From: Bradyrhizobium sp. Ghvi | GTDB taxonomy: Bacteria > Pseudomonadota > Alphaproteobacteria > Rhizobiales > Xanthobacteraceae | DNA: 64,000 bases | Assembly (NCBI RefSeq): GCF_900115265.1 | Contig: NZ_FOVU01000006.1 | Location: forward strand, 1 to 64,000 | Reading direction: 5' to 3' | Shown: positions 32,084-41,322 of the stretch, one piece after another | Layout: the number at the start of each line of letters is the position of its first letter | How positions within the stretch are numbered: the stretch's first letter is position 1 | Program-made: the position numbers and the translations under genes | Notes under the pieces: generated by a model | What the model was told of the DNA's origin: nothing | What the model saw: only the letters and a program-made list of their open reading frames with translations | The model's database searches: none

Positions 32084-33309
32084 CGGGTACGGGGATCATT
32101 GACCAGTTTCTGGAAACGTTCACGCGTTATATCGACAACGGTTTCGGATTGCTCGGTAGCGACGTCGGATATCTCGCAACGACCCTTGCTGCGATCGACA
32201 TCACGCTCGCCGCGTTGTTCTGGAGTTGGGGAACTGACGAGGACATCATCGCACGCCTCGTCAAGAAAACGCTCTTCGTCGGTGTCTTTGCCTGGCTCAT
32301 TGGTAACTGGAACAGTCTCGCGCGCATTGTCTTCGAGAGCTTTGCTGGCCTTGGGCTGAAAGCATCGGGCGCAAGCCTGTCCGCGTCGGACTTCCTGCGG
32401 CCGGGAAAGATCGCTCAAGTCGGACTCGACGCTGGCCGACCGCTGCTCGATTCCATCTCCAACCTGATGGGCTACATCAGTTTCTTCGAGAATTTCGTCC
32501 AGATCGTCGTTCTTCTGTTCGCCTGGGTCGTGGTGTTGCTCGCCTTCTTCATTTTGGCGATCCAACTCTTCGTCACCCTGATCGAGTTCAAGCTCACGAC
32601 GTTGGCCGGCTTCGTGCTCATTCCCTTTGGCTTGTTTGGCAAAACCGCCTTCGCAGCAGAACGGGTCCTGGGCAACGTCATCTCCTCCGGAATCAAGGTC
32701 TTGGTCCTGGCGGTCATCGTTGGGATTGGATCGACCTTGTTCTCGCAGTTCACCGCCGGCTTTGGTGGCAATCAGCCAACCATCGAAGACGCGATGACCC
32801 TGGTCCTTGCGGCGCTCTCCCTGCTTGGCCTCGGTATCTTCGGTCCCGGAATCGCCAACGGCCTGGTGTCGGGTGGACCTCAACTCGGTGCCGGTGCCGC
32901 GGTTGGAACAGGCCTTGCTGCCGGCGGCATTGTTGCGGCGGGCGCGGGTCTTGCCGCCGGCGGTGCTGGTCTCGCTGGCGGCGCGATTGCTGGCGCCGCG
33001 CGTAGTGGGGGTGCTGCCATGAGCGGAGCAGCAGCGGCCTACCGCAGCGGCGGCCTTGCCGGCGTCGCGGAGGCCGGCGCTTCCGCTGCCATGAGCCCGT
33101 TGCGTCGTGCAGCGGCTGCGCTCGGTGGAGGTGGGCAAACCGGCGCGCAGGCCGCCGGCACTTCGGCCGAGGGGCAGCCCGATTGGGCGCGGCGCATGAA
33201 GCGTGCCGAGACTATTCGGCACGGGGCGTCGGCAGCCGGCCACGCGGTCCGCTCAGGCGATCACGGTGGCAGCGGCTCTTCCGTCGATTTGTCTGAAGGA
33301 GAGCGCTGA
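32080..33309 (+). CDS. trbL: Conjugal transfer protein TrbL (VirB6 family)
   Basis: A 409-residue polytopic inner-membrane channel protein. The first 260 residues have several hydrophobic helices, for example IVVLLFAWVVVLLAFFILAI. The C-terminal part from about 265 is a glycine- and alanine-rich low-complexity tail, as is usual for TrbL. Coupled to trbK by an ATGA overlap. Confidence 0.92.
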   Translation: MTGTGIIDQFLETFTRYIDNGFGLLGSDVGYLATTLAAIDITLAALFWSWGTDEDIIARLVKKTLFVGVFAWLIGNWNSLARIVFESFAGLGLKASGASLSASDFLRPGKIAQVGLDAGRPLLDSISNLMGYISFFENFVQIVVLLFAWVVVLLAFFILAIQLFVTLIEFKLTTLAGFVLIPFGLFGKTAFAAERVLGNVISSGIKVLVLAVIVGIGSTLFSQFTAGFGGNQPTIEDAMTLVLAALSLLGLGIFGPGIANGLVSGGPQLGAGAAVGTGLAAGGIVAAGAGLAAGGAGLAGGAIAGAARSGGAAMSGAAAAYRSGGLAGVAEAGASAAMSPLRRAAAALGGGGQTGAQAAGTSAEGQPDWARRMKRAETIRHGASAAGHAVRSGDHGGSGSSVDLSEGER

Positions 33310-33402
33310 CATGCAGCATTGCACCTTCGCCACCCACTGCGCAGGCGTCTCAAGCGCGGACACCGCTCGACTCGAACCGATCACTTGATCTCAGGGGCAA
33401 CT

Positions 33403-34086
33403 ATGTTCAAACGACCTTCCGTTCACTATGGGCGCATGCCCGAGCCGATCACGCCTTACCAAAAGGCAGCGCAGGTTTGGGACGAACGCATTGGATCTGC
33501 CCGCGTGCAGGCCAAGAACTGGCGCCTGATGGCGTTCGGTTGCCTAATGCTATCGGCCGGTCTCGCAGGTAGCTTGGTTTGGCAATCGAGCCAAGGCTCG
33601 ATCACGCCGTGGGTTGTTGAAGTGGACCATCTCGGCCAGGCCCAAAGGGTTGCGCCGGCGAACATCGACTATCAACCCACTGATGCGCAGATCGCCTACG
33701 ATCTTGCGCGCTTTATCGAAGATGTCAGAGGCCTACCGGCCGACGGTATCGTTCTGCGCCAGAATTGGCTCCGGGCCTATGACTTTACGACGGATCGTGG
33801 CGCGGCTGCACTGAACGACTATGCGCGCACCAATGACCCCTTTGCCAAGTTGGGCAAGGCCCAAGTGTCCGTCGACGTCTCGAGCGTGATTCGAGCGTCG
33901 TCCGAGAGCTTTCGCGTCGCGTGGACCGAGCGCGTCTACGACAACGGCTCGCTGAGTTCGACCGAGCGCTGGACGGCCATTCTCACCATCGCGATCGAAA
34001 CGCCGCGCGATGCCGAACGTCTGCGCAAAAATCCTCTCGGCGTCTATGTCCGCGCCATCAACTGGTCAAAGGAGTTGGGTCAGTGA
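33403..34086 (+). CDS. trbF: Conjugal transfer protein TrbF (VirB8 family)
   Basis: A 227-residue bitopic membrane protein with NTF2-like periplasmic domain: begins MFKRPSVHYGRMPEPITPYQ, a single membrane helix at about 43-62, then SQGSITPWVVEVDHLGQAQR and the C-terminal NPLGVYVRAINWSKEL. The 93 bases before it carry AGGGGC near the ATG and no gene. The last codon overlaps trbG. Confidence 0.93.
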   Translation: MFKRPSVHYGRMPEPITPYQKAAQVWDERIGSARVQAKNWRLMAFGCLMLSAGLAGSLVWQSSQGSITPWVVEVDHLGQAQRVAPANIDYQPTDAQIAYDLARFIEDVRGLPADGIVLRQNWLRAYDFTTDRGAAALNDYARTNDPFAKLGKAQVSVDVSSVIRASSESFRVAWTERVYDNGSLSSTERWTAILTIAIETPRDAERLRKNPLGVYVRAINWSKELGQ

Positions 34087-35117
34087 CCAAGACGCCGTCT
34101 GACGTTCATTCGATACATTCCCTCCCGCAAAGCAGGCTCAATTCGCCTCGGTCCGAGTTCGTGGGCTCAAAGCGAGCGCTTCTGTCCGTGCTCTTGCTCT
34201 GTTCATCGGCGCTCGGCGGGTGCGCGACTTATATACCGCCGGAGATCAGCTATGACGCTGAGGTTCCTCCGCTGCCGGCGACGCCAGTGGCTCTCGACGA
34301 CAGATCGCGACCGCTTCACGTCCCGCCTCTCTGGAAGCCGGCTCTGGGCGGCAAGTCGGGAGGGAAGGAAGACGCTGAGCCCGTGAGCCGGGTTGAGACC
34401 GCAAACAGCGCAGCCCGGGTCGAACCGCGCAAGCGGGGGTATTTCAACGCGGCGCAAATCTATGCCTACAGTCCTGGAGCCCTCTACCAGATTTACGCCG
34501 CACCGGGGCATATCACGGATATCGCGCTCGAGGAGGGAGAACAGTTGACGGGATCAGGGCCGATCGCGGCCGGAGATACCGTACGCTGGGTCGTTGGCGA
34601 TACCGAGAGCGGGAGCGGCGACACACGCCGGGTCCATATCCTGGTCAAGCCAACCCGCGCGTCCATCGAGACCAACCTGGTCGTGAATACCGACCGGCGC
34701 ACCTACCTGATCGAGCTCCGCTCCCGCGAGCGGCTATATATGCCGTCTGTTGCCTGGTACTATCCGGAAACAGCGCGCGAACGATCCGGTTCAGTCGCTC
34801 TGAAACCCGTTCTTCCGGATCCGGCGCAGCGTATCTCCCGTTACGCCATCGAAGGGGACAGTCCTCCTTGGCGGCCGCTCGCCGCGTATGACGATGGCCG
34901 CAAGGTCTATGTCGAATTCCCGCAAGGGATCGTGCAAGGCGAGATGCCGCCGCTTTTTGTCATCGGCCCGGAAGGCAAGACCGAACTCGTCAACTATCGC
35001 GCCTACGGCAACGTGTTGATCGTCGATCGGCTGTTTGCGGCCGCCGAACTGCGGCTTGGCGGCGAGCACCAGCAGAGGGTCCGTATTGTCAGGACCGACG
35101 GGAGGCCGTCGTCATGA
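34083..35117 (+). CDS. trbG: Conjugal transfer protein TrbG (VirB9 family)
   Basis: A 344-residue outer-membrane core component. A signal segment with lipobox ALGGC (C47) suggests a lipoprotein, and the VirB9 domain follows with YFNAAQIYAYSPGALYQIYA and VVNTDRRTYLIELRSRE. The GTG start at 34083 overlaps the trbF stop (GTGA). The N-terminal extension before the lipobox is rather long, so an internal start cannot be excluded. Confidence 0.92.
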   Translation: MTKTPSDVHSIHSLPQSRLNSPRSEFVGSKRALLSVLLLCSSALGGCATYIPPEISYDAEVPPLPATPVALDDRSRPLHVPPLWKPALGGKSGGKEDAEPVSRVETANSAARVEPRKRGYFNAAQIYAYSPGALYQIYAAPGHITDIALEEGEQLTGSGPIAAGDTVRWVVGDTESGSGDTRRVHILVKPTRASIETNLVVNTDRRTYLIELRSRERLYMPSVAWYYPETARERSGSVALKPVLPDPAQRISRYAIEGDSPPWRPLAAYDDGRKVYVEFPQGIVQGEMPPLFVIGPEGKTELVNYRAYGNVLIVDRLFAAAELRLGGEHQQRVRIVRTDGRPSS

Positions 35118-36325
35118 ACACTCGGAATGCAAACGATCACGAGCAGGCAGTTCCGCTGGAGACACAAGAGGATCAGTCCAGGAGCTTCCGCTTGAGAGCG
35201 GAGCACCCGCGCGTGACACGGCTGTCGCGGAAGGTCCTGGCCGGCGGGAGCGCGGTTGCCCTGCTTATCATCGGCGGAGCGGTGCTGTGGTCGCTGCAGA
35301 AGACTCGCCCTCGAGACCAGGCGACCGATGAGCTTTACAGTACCGACCATCACAATGTTGCCGATGGAATTGCGGCTCTACCGAAGGACTATGCTGGCGT
35401 TCCGCGCCAGGCAGTTCCACAGCTAGGTCCGCCGCTTCCCGGCGACCTCGGCCGACCGATCCTTGCCGCTCAAGGCCAGTTGCCGACGAACGGCGCTGAT
35501 CCGGACCAGCAGCGCCGGGATCAAGAGACCGAAGCAGCCCGCATCAGCCATCTGTTCGCTTCGACCAATGGGAGAGAAGTGCGTGAGCCCATGGCTGCAG
35601 GTGTAGGAGGTGATCGCATCGCATCACCAAGCCCGACGAGTGCCAATGACGACGGATTTGCGCAGAACGGTCAGGACCGCAAGCTTGCCTTCGTGAACGC
35701 CTCTGTGGACCGTCGCACAGTCAGCCCTGACCGCATCGCCCGGCCGGCTTCACCATATCTCGTGCAGGCTGGCACCGTTATTCCGGGAGCCCTAATAACT
35801 GGAATCAGATCGGACCTGCCAGGCCAAATTACGGCGCAGGTGACCGAGAACATTTTTGACACGCCGACTGGCCGGTTTCTGCTTGTGCCCCAGGGAGCGC
35901 GTCTGATCGGGATCTACGATAGCCAGGTCACTTTCGGCCAGTCGCGTGTCCTGCTCGTCTGGACCCGGCTGATCATGCCGAATGGACGTTCCATCGTTCT
36001 CGAGCGGCAGCCGGGCGCCGACACTGCTGGTTATGCGGGCCTTGAAGACCAGGTCGACAATCACTGGGGCGAGCTATTCAAGACCGCTGCGCTATCGACG
36101 TTCTTGGCTGTCGGGACAGAACTAGGTGCAGGCTCCGACACGAATAGCAATGACAGTGCCATCATCCAGGCATTGCGGCACGGCGCCTCCGACTCGCTCA
36201 ATCAAACCGGACAACAAGTAGTTCGGCGCAGTCTCAACATCCAGCCCACGCTGACCGTGCGACCTGGTTTCCCGGTTCGTGTTCTGGTCAATCATGATCT
36301 GATACTTACCCCGTATAGAGGCTGA
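35114..36325 (+). CDS. trbI: Conjugal transfer protein TrbI (VirB10 family)
   Basis: A 403-residue protein with one N-terminal membrane helix (about 46-62, SAVALLIIGGAVLWSL), a proline-rich linker, and the VirB10 domain with SPYLVQAGTVIPGALITGIR and FLLVPQGARLIGIYDS. It spans both membranes in the channel. Overlaps trbG by ATGA and is followed 4 bases later by the DUF2274 gene. Confidence 0.94.
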   Translation: MNTRNANDHEQAVPLETQEDQSRSFRLRAEHPRVTRLSRKVLAGGSAVALLIIGGAVLWSLQKTRPRDQATDELYSTDHHNVADGIAALPKDYAGVPRQAVPQLGPPLPGDLGRPILAAQGQLPTNGADPDQQRRDQETEAARISHLFASTNGREVREPMAAGVGGDRIASPSPTSANDDGFAQNGQDRKLAFVNASVDRRTVSPDRIARPASPYLVQAGTVIPGALITGIRSDLPGQITAQVTENIFDTPTGRFLLVPQGARLIGIYDSQVTFGQSRVLLVWTRLIMPNGRSIVLERQPGADTAGYAGLEDQVDNHWGELFKTAALSTFLAVGTELGAGSDTNSNDSAIIQALRHGASDSLNQTGQQVVRRSLNIQPTLTVRPGFPVRVLVNHDLILTPYRG

Positions 36326-36329
36326 CAAC

Positions 36330-36572
36330 ATGCCCAAGCTTAAAATAGGAGAGCTTCCAGACGACAAGCCGGTCAAAGTGAGCGCGGAGCTGCCCCCGGC
36401 TGTGCATCGTGATCTCATTGCATATGCAGAAGTGCTTACGCGTCAGGGCGGTCAACTGGTCGATCCAACTAAACTCATCGCCCCCATGTTGGCGCGCTTT
36501 ATGGCCACTGACCGAGGATTCTCTAAACTGAAACGTGAAGGCCACGTACCGGCCGCGGGCGAAGGACAGTGA
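36330..36572 (+). CDS. DUF2274 family protein
   Basis: An 80-residue protein beginning MPKLKIGELPDDKPVKVSAE, with LPPAVHRDLIAYAEVLTRQG and a C-terminal APMLARFMATDRGF. This is the usual last gene of the trb operon in rhizobial ICEs. The pattern resembles a degenerate ribbon-helix-helix protein; function unknown. AATAGGAG in its own coding start is irrelevant; the gene is reached from trbI by a 4-base gap. Confidence 0.85.
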   Translation: MPKLKIGELPDDKPVKVSAELPPAVHRDLIAYAEVLTRQGGQLVDPTKLIAPMLARFMATDRGFSKLKREGHVPAAGEGQ

Positions 36573-36758
36573 TGCTCGTGGTTTCATCGAAGCCGTTGCC
36601 CCTGCTAAGTCGTTGCCAGCATAGCGAAATGCTACAGTGTTGGCATTAAGAGCTGAGATATTATATCGGAAAGTGTGCTTTCGAGTTTTGCCCGAAACAA
36701 CTCCGATTGCCAGTTTTCCCAATTTGCAGCCGGGGCACGGCTGGGCGTCGACGTGCAG

Positions 36759-37667
36759 TTATTCGGTCACCTTCGGTCGCATTACACTGCTCCGGCCATC
36801 GACGCTGAGAGGCACGTCACCCTCGATCGTGGCGCGACGTACGACGCGATGCTGGTCCCCGTAATCGTTGACCGCGTAATGCTGCGTTGCTCGGTTATCC
36901 CACAGCGCAATATCGTCCTCTAACCAATTCCAGCGCACAGTGTTTTCGGGCGCGGTAATGTGAGACTGGAGCAGATCGAACAGCTTTTGTCCGTCGTATT
37001 TGCGGATTCCAATAAAGTGCTTCACCAAGGCGCCCAGCAATAGCGTCCGCTCGCCTGTTTCGGGATGGACGCGTACGACGGGATGCTCGGTCTCAAAAAC
37101 CGTTCTGGTGAACACCTCGTCGAAATGTTTCTTGTCGACCTCGCGGACCCGCGCGATCCCGGCGTAATCGAAGACGTTGCTGTGAACGGCCCATAGCCCC
37201 TCGGCAAGCCGTTGTAGCGGCGGCGGCAAACCAAGATAAGCGGCAGCTGTGTTCGACCACACGGTGTCGCCTCCGTACGTTGGCATTACAACGGCCCGCA
37301 GGACCAAAATCTTGGGATAGGCGTCGGCGAAGGTTCCATCCGCATGCCAAACGTCGGCGCGGCCGCCGCCGCGAGTGGAGTCCAGTTCGATGAGTGAGGC
37401 CATCCCCTTAGTAGCACCGAGCATCGGATGTGGCACTAGCTTTCCGAGACGAGCGGCAAAGCGCTCATGCTCGGCGTCATTGAGATGTCCTTGATTGCGG
37501 AAGAAGATTACCTTGTGCTCGAGCAATAAGGTGTTGATCGCGGCGATGGTGTGATCCGGTAGATCGCCTGATAGCTTGATATTTTTGACTTCGGCACCGA
37601 TGCGCGCTGCACGTTTCACAACATCGGTGCTCGGAATGACGCTTCCGATCAAGGCGTTTGTGCTCAT
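36759..37667 (-). CDS. TauD/TfdA-type Fe(II)/2-oxoglutarate dioxygenase
   Basis: A 302-residue enzyme starting MSTNALIGSV at 37667; an upstream ATG at 37730 would add 21 residues. The facial triad is visible: H108 and D110 in VWHADGTF, and H263 in RATQHYAV, with the 2-oxoglutarate-binding arginine in QHRVVRRATIEGD. Members hydroxylate sulfonates such as taurine or related small acids; the substrate cannot be told from sequence. It is a single minus-strand gene between the transfer operon and the gibberellin operon and looks like accessory cargo. Confidence 0.88.
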   Translation of the reverse strand: MSTNALIGSVIPSTDVVKRAARIGAEVKNIKLSGDLPDHTIAAINTLLLEHKVIFFRNQGHLNDAEHERFAARLGKLVPHPMLGATKGMASLIELDSTRGGGRADVWHADGTFADAYPKILVLRAVVMPTYGGDTVWSNTAAAYLGLPPPLQRLAEGLWAVHSNVFDYAGIARVREVDKKHFDEVFTRTVFETEHPVVRVHPETGERTLLLGALVKHFIGIRKYDGQKLFDLLQSHITAPENTVRWNWLEDDIALWDNRATQHYAVNDYGDQHRVVRRATIEGDVPLSVDGRSSVMRPKVTE

Positions 37668-38781
37668 CTTGCTTGCCAGGTCCTTGCAGTTCTTCTCGCC
37701 CCTTGAAACGAAATCATCTTCAGCAAGCATCGTGCCAGTCGAAAGACGAAAAATGTACTCGACGTTGGGCAGTGAACGAATAGTGGCGTTTGGCGCGAGC
37801 CTTGAACTAAGCCTATGGTTGGGCCGAGTGACGAAAGAACTCGATCGCCGAGCTCACCCCTTCGAATGTAGGATAGCGAAGCGGACAGCAGGAACGCGCC
37901 AACGGCAGATCTTCCGTTATGCTTTTGTAGTCACTAAACTGCGTTGAAAAAAGAAATGCTTCTGTAGAATAGGCAACAGTTCATGATGGTCATGCCGCGC
38001 GGAAGCGCATCTCGGAAACAAATCATCCAATGATTGGTACTTTGACGAGACCGAGATTGCGGCAAGTTCGGTCTCAATTGGCATATCGCTGTGACGATGA
38101 CGGTTCTTCTAGGGACAAATCATTGGCCTGCATATACAAGCGCAGCCTCTCTTATTGGCTCATGCTCCTACACTGGGTTGTGCGGCTCGCAAAATGGCGA
38201 AATGTCGCTGACGCGAGTCTCGATTCAAAGTCTTTGCACCTCTCCGCGAATTGGTTCAACAATGTAAATGCTTCCATGGCGAGATGGAGTGTGGAGAGGG
38301 TTAGCAGTGCTGCCTCTGTGCCTCTGTGCCTCTGTGCCTCTGTTTCTGGATCGCTTTTAAGCAATGGCCATCCCAGGCCGCGGCGGTAGCCGCAAAGTCG
38401 AATGGGCTTTCGAAAGTCTGAACGCGTACGATGCGCGTTGTACTGGACCTGACACGAGATTGTGCCTCTGTCAGAATACCGACAGGTGTCTGTGCACAAT
38501 GCGGCAAGCCCGAGCTGACGTTTCCGTTCGTGAATTTCGTGAGGTAATTGATGGCCCGACCACCGGAGTCTCTGAGAGCTGTAGATGTAAGTGGCTGCGG
38601 CGCTGGTCCCCCATGGGCAATTGGCCCAGGAGATGTTTCGACGATTTTGCAGGCCTTGACCTTCATCACCGCTGCGTCGGGCTTCAATTCATCGTCGGCG
38701 CGCACAAAAGAACTTGCATGCGGTCGATTGTTGCAGCTTTGGGCTTGCGGCCAGCGTCGATTTATTTGAAGCTCAGAATCC
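37668..38781. other. Gene-poor 1.1-kb stretch before the MarR gene
   Basis: I see no gene that I can support. It contains an 8-bp tandem repeat at 38312-38343 and a hairpin at 38459-38500 (ATTGTGC...GCACAAT around CTGTC...GACAG). Open frames of 100-200 codons exist on both strands near 38300-38900 but show no family features. The AT-richer composition and lack of genes suggest decayed mobile DNA. Confidence 0.5.
38312..38343 (+). repeat. 8-bp tandem repeat, four units
   Basis: GCCTCTGT is repeated four times without interruption (38312, 38320, 38328, 38336). A single further copy occurs at about 38465. It is a likely slippage-prone locus in non-coding DNA. Confidence 0.8.
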
Positions 38782-39312
38782 GTGCCGACGCCCAATGCGG
38801 CCGCGAATGACTGCATCGAGATGCTCGATTCCGAGACCAAGGCCGTCGAAACGCCCGAGGACCATGCCGATGAGCTTCGGCTGTGGTTGCGCCTGCTCAC
38901 CTGCACGACTCTGATCGAGGGCGAGGTCCGCGGCCGGCTGCGGGAGCGCTTCGACGTTACGCTGCCGCGTTTCGATCTGATGGCTCAGCTCGACAAGGCG
39001 CCTGATGGAATGACGCTGTCCGATGTCTCCAAGCGCATGATGGTCTCCAACGGCAACGTCACCGGCCTTGTCGAACGCCTGGTTGAATCCGGCCATCTCG
39101 ACCGTCGCACCTCGGAGACCGACCGCCGCGTCCAGGTAATCCGTCTCACCAAACTCGGGCGCGCCGAGTTCCGCAGGATGGCCGCGGAGCATGAGACCTG
39201 GATCGCGGATCTATTCGCCGATCTGACGCCGAAGGATGTGCGCGAGCTGATGCGACTCCTGGCCAAGACCAAGGCATCGGCTCAAAAATCGGCTCCGCGT
39301 CGCCGGGTGTAA
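38782..39312 (+). CDS. MarR-family transcriptional regulator
   Basis: A 176-residue winged-helix regulator with the MarR core: LRLWLRLLTCTTLIEGEVRG (dimer helix), FDLMAQLDKAPDGMTLSDVS, recognition helix region SNGNVTGLVERLVESGHLDR and the wing TSETDRRVQVIRLTKLG. Ligand unknown. GTG 38782 or ATG 38821 may be the start; neither has a strong ribosome binding site. No target gene adjoins it, and the region around is decayed. Confidence 0.88.
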   Translation: MPTPNAAANDCIEMLDSETKAVETPEDHADELRLWLRLLTCTTLIEGEVRGRLRERFDVTLPRFDLMAQLDKAPDGMTLSDVSKRMMVSNGNVTGLVERLVESGHLDRRTSETDRRVQVIRLTKLGRAEFRRMAAEHETWIADLFADLTPKDVRELMRLLAKTKASAQKSAPRRRV

Positions 39313-40027
39313 GGCCCAGCCCCATCCCCTTTCCTGCACGAAAATGCATGAGACCTCAAACCCGCTATGGCGCGGAATTGTTTTAAGCGGCCCACGCGCG
39401 ACTGAAGCGGGCGCTGGCAGAGCTAGCCGGCCCTGGGTCCGATGATGAAGCCGAGGCCGGCGAGGTTGCGCGGCGCCGGATTCGGTGACCGCGTATTTCA
39501 TCGACGAGAACGCGCTTCGCGAGTTTGGCACGGGTACCAACGCGAACGTGCGCAAGTGGCTTGCAACACGCTCCTGGATTAAAGCGCGCTCATACTGCGC
39601 GAGGGCGCCGTACCCGGAACAGGGATTCGCCGAGGGCATCCTGCGTGCAGGTTCTCGGTCAGCGAGCGGAACGCCACCCCATTGTCCTTGAGCGAGGTCA
39701 CGATCGCGAGCCGAGCAGCGCATCGCGCTGCAGGCCCGTGTTTTGAGACGGGCATGAGGCCAACCATAGGCGGGTACCCATCTCAAATAGGTTTCCGTAT
39801 GGCAGCGTTGGCGACAGAGTTTCCGCATATCATTGCGTCACTAGGCGCTTAGCTTAGGGGGCTACTACAAGATTCGGTAGCTGGCTAAGCCAACTTGAGG
39901 CCCTAGGATTCGGTCGCGTTCCCCGCCGATCATCATCTACGAACAGAAGTGAACGCAAGCCCACGCACGCCGGTGACTACAACGCCATGCGGTCGCTTTC
40001 CGCCCTTCCAGAGAGTGAAGTGCCACT
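39313..40027. other. Decayed region upstream of the gibberellin operon
   Basis: It holds a frame-broken serine recombinase remnant (39550-39725, minus strand) and otherwise no supported gene. The 180 bases directly before cyp112 contain no sigma-54 promoter match that I would defend. The translation of 39946-40020 ends GDYNAMRSLSALPES, which could be the tail of a lost P450. Confidence 0.45.
39550..39725 (-). pseudogene. Serine recombinase (resolvase/invertase) remnant
   Basis: On the minus strand one frame gives LKDNGVAFRSLTENLHAG and, after a frame change near 39630, another gives GALAQYERALIQERV. Together these are the conserved middle of resolvase/invertase proteins. There is no catalytic serine region and no intact frame, so it is a dead fragment of an old mobile element. 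Confidence 0.65.
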
Positions 40028-41230
40028 GTGTCCGAACAACCCCTGCCGATGCTGCCGATGTGGCGCGTCGATCAAATTGAGCCCTCGCCCGAGATGTTGG
40101 CGCTACGTGACAACGGTCCGATCCACCGCGTGCGTTTCCCGTCCGGGCACGAAGGCTGGTGGGTGACAGGCTACGACGAGGCCAAGGCGGCGCTGTCCGA
40201 CGCGGCGTTCCGGCCGGCGGGAATGCCGCCGAGGGCGTTCACCCCGGATTCGGTGATTCTCGGTTCGCCGGGGTGGCTCGTCTCGCACGAAGGGGGCGAG
40301 CATGCCCGGTTACGCACGCTAATCGCGCCGGCCTTCAGCAGCCGCAGGGTGAAGCTGCTGGCGCCGCATGTCGAGGCGATCGCTGCGCAGTTGTTCGAGA
40401 ACTTGGCGGCCCAGAGCCAGCCCGCCGACTTGCGGCGCCACCTCTCGTTTCCGCTTCCGGCCATGGTCATCAGCGCCCTGATGGGCGTGCTCTACGAGGA
40501 TCACGCCTTTTTCGCTCGCCTGTCCGACGAGGTGATGACGCACCAGCATGAAAGCGGCCCACGCAGCGCGTCGCGCTTGGCCTGGGAAGAACTGCGCGCC
40601 TACATTCGCGACAAGATGCGGCACAAGCGCCAGGATCCGGGCGACAACCTGCTGACTGATCTGCTCACGGCCGTCGATCAGGGCAAGGCGACCGAGGAAG
40701 AAGCGATCGGGCTGGCGGCAGGCATGCTGGTGGCGGGGCACGAGAGCACCGTTGCGCAAATCGAATGCGGCCTGCTTGCCATGTTCCGCCATCCGCAACA
40801 GCGCGAACGCCTGGTCGGCGATCCATCCCTGGTGGACAGGGCGGTGGAGGAAATCCTGCGAATGTACCCGCCGGGCGCGGGCTGGGACGGTATCATGCGC
40901 TATCCGAAGACTGACGTGACCATCGCCGGCGTGCATATTCCCGCCGAGAGCAAGGTGCTGGTTGGCCTGCCGGCAACGTCGTTCGATCCGCGCCATTTCG
41001 ACGAGCCGGAAATCTTCGATGTCGGACGCCAGGAAAACCCGCACCTGGCGTTCTCCCACGGGCCGCATTCCTGCATCGGCGCGGCGCTGGCCAGGCTGGA
41101 ACTCAAGGCGGTTTTCGATTCGATCTTCCAGCGCTTTCCCGCGCTGCGCCTGGCTGTAGCGCCCGAAGAACTGAAGTTGCGCAAGGAGATCATCACTGGA
41201 GGCTTCGAGGAGTTCCCAGTGCTCTGGTGA
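40028..41230 (+). CDS. cyp112: Cytochrome P450 CYP112 (gibberellin C20 oxidase)
   Basis: A 400-residue bacterial P450, the first gene of the gibberellin operon. The I-helix motif is AGHEST (236-241), ExxR lies near 274 (VEEILRM), and the haem cysteine is C349 in FSHGPHSCIGAALARLE. In Bradyrhizobium CYP112 oxidises C20 of GA12 to give GA9 (established by Peters group work on rhizobial gibberellins). GTG start at 40028, with GAGAGTGAAG upstream. The next gene starts 92 bases after the stop. Confidence 0.93.
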   Translation: MSEQPLPMLPMWRVDQIEPSPEMLALRDNGPIHRVRFPSGHEGWWVTGYDEAKAALSDAAFRPAGMPPRAFTPDSVILGSPGWLVSHEGGEHARLRTLIAPAFSSRRVKLLAPHVEAIAAQLFENLAAQSQPADLRRHLSFPLPAMVISALMGVLYEDHAFFARLSDEVMTHQHESGPRSASRLAWEELRAYIRDKMRHKRQDPGDNLLTDLLTAVDQGKATEEEAIGLAAGMLVAGHESTVAQIECGLLAMFRHPQQRERLVGDPSLVDRAVEEILRMYPPGAGWDGIMRYPKTDVTIAGVHIPAESKVLVGLPATSFDPRHFDEPEIFDVGRQENPHLAFSHGPHSCIGAALARLELKAVFDSIFQRFPALRLAVAPEELKLRKEIITGGFEEFPVLW

Positions 41231-41322
41231 TGTGCGGACGCCGCTGGGGATGCGATCGTCTCCGCGATTTGTCGACGCGCGGCCGCGTACGGGTCAGATC
41301 AGCCAGCCAACAGGTAACTAAG

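Noticed and set aside
32044..33243. 399-codon minus-strand frame opposite trbL
   Set aside because: Antisense to trbL and created by its GC-rich repeats; no domain.
39830..40027. NifA/sigma-54 promoter of the gibberellin operon
   Set aside because: No TGGC-N8-TTGC element or TGT-N10-ACA site at proper distance could be defended.
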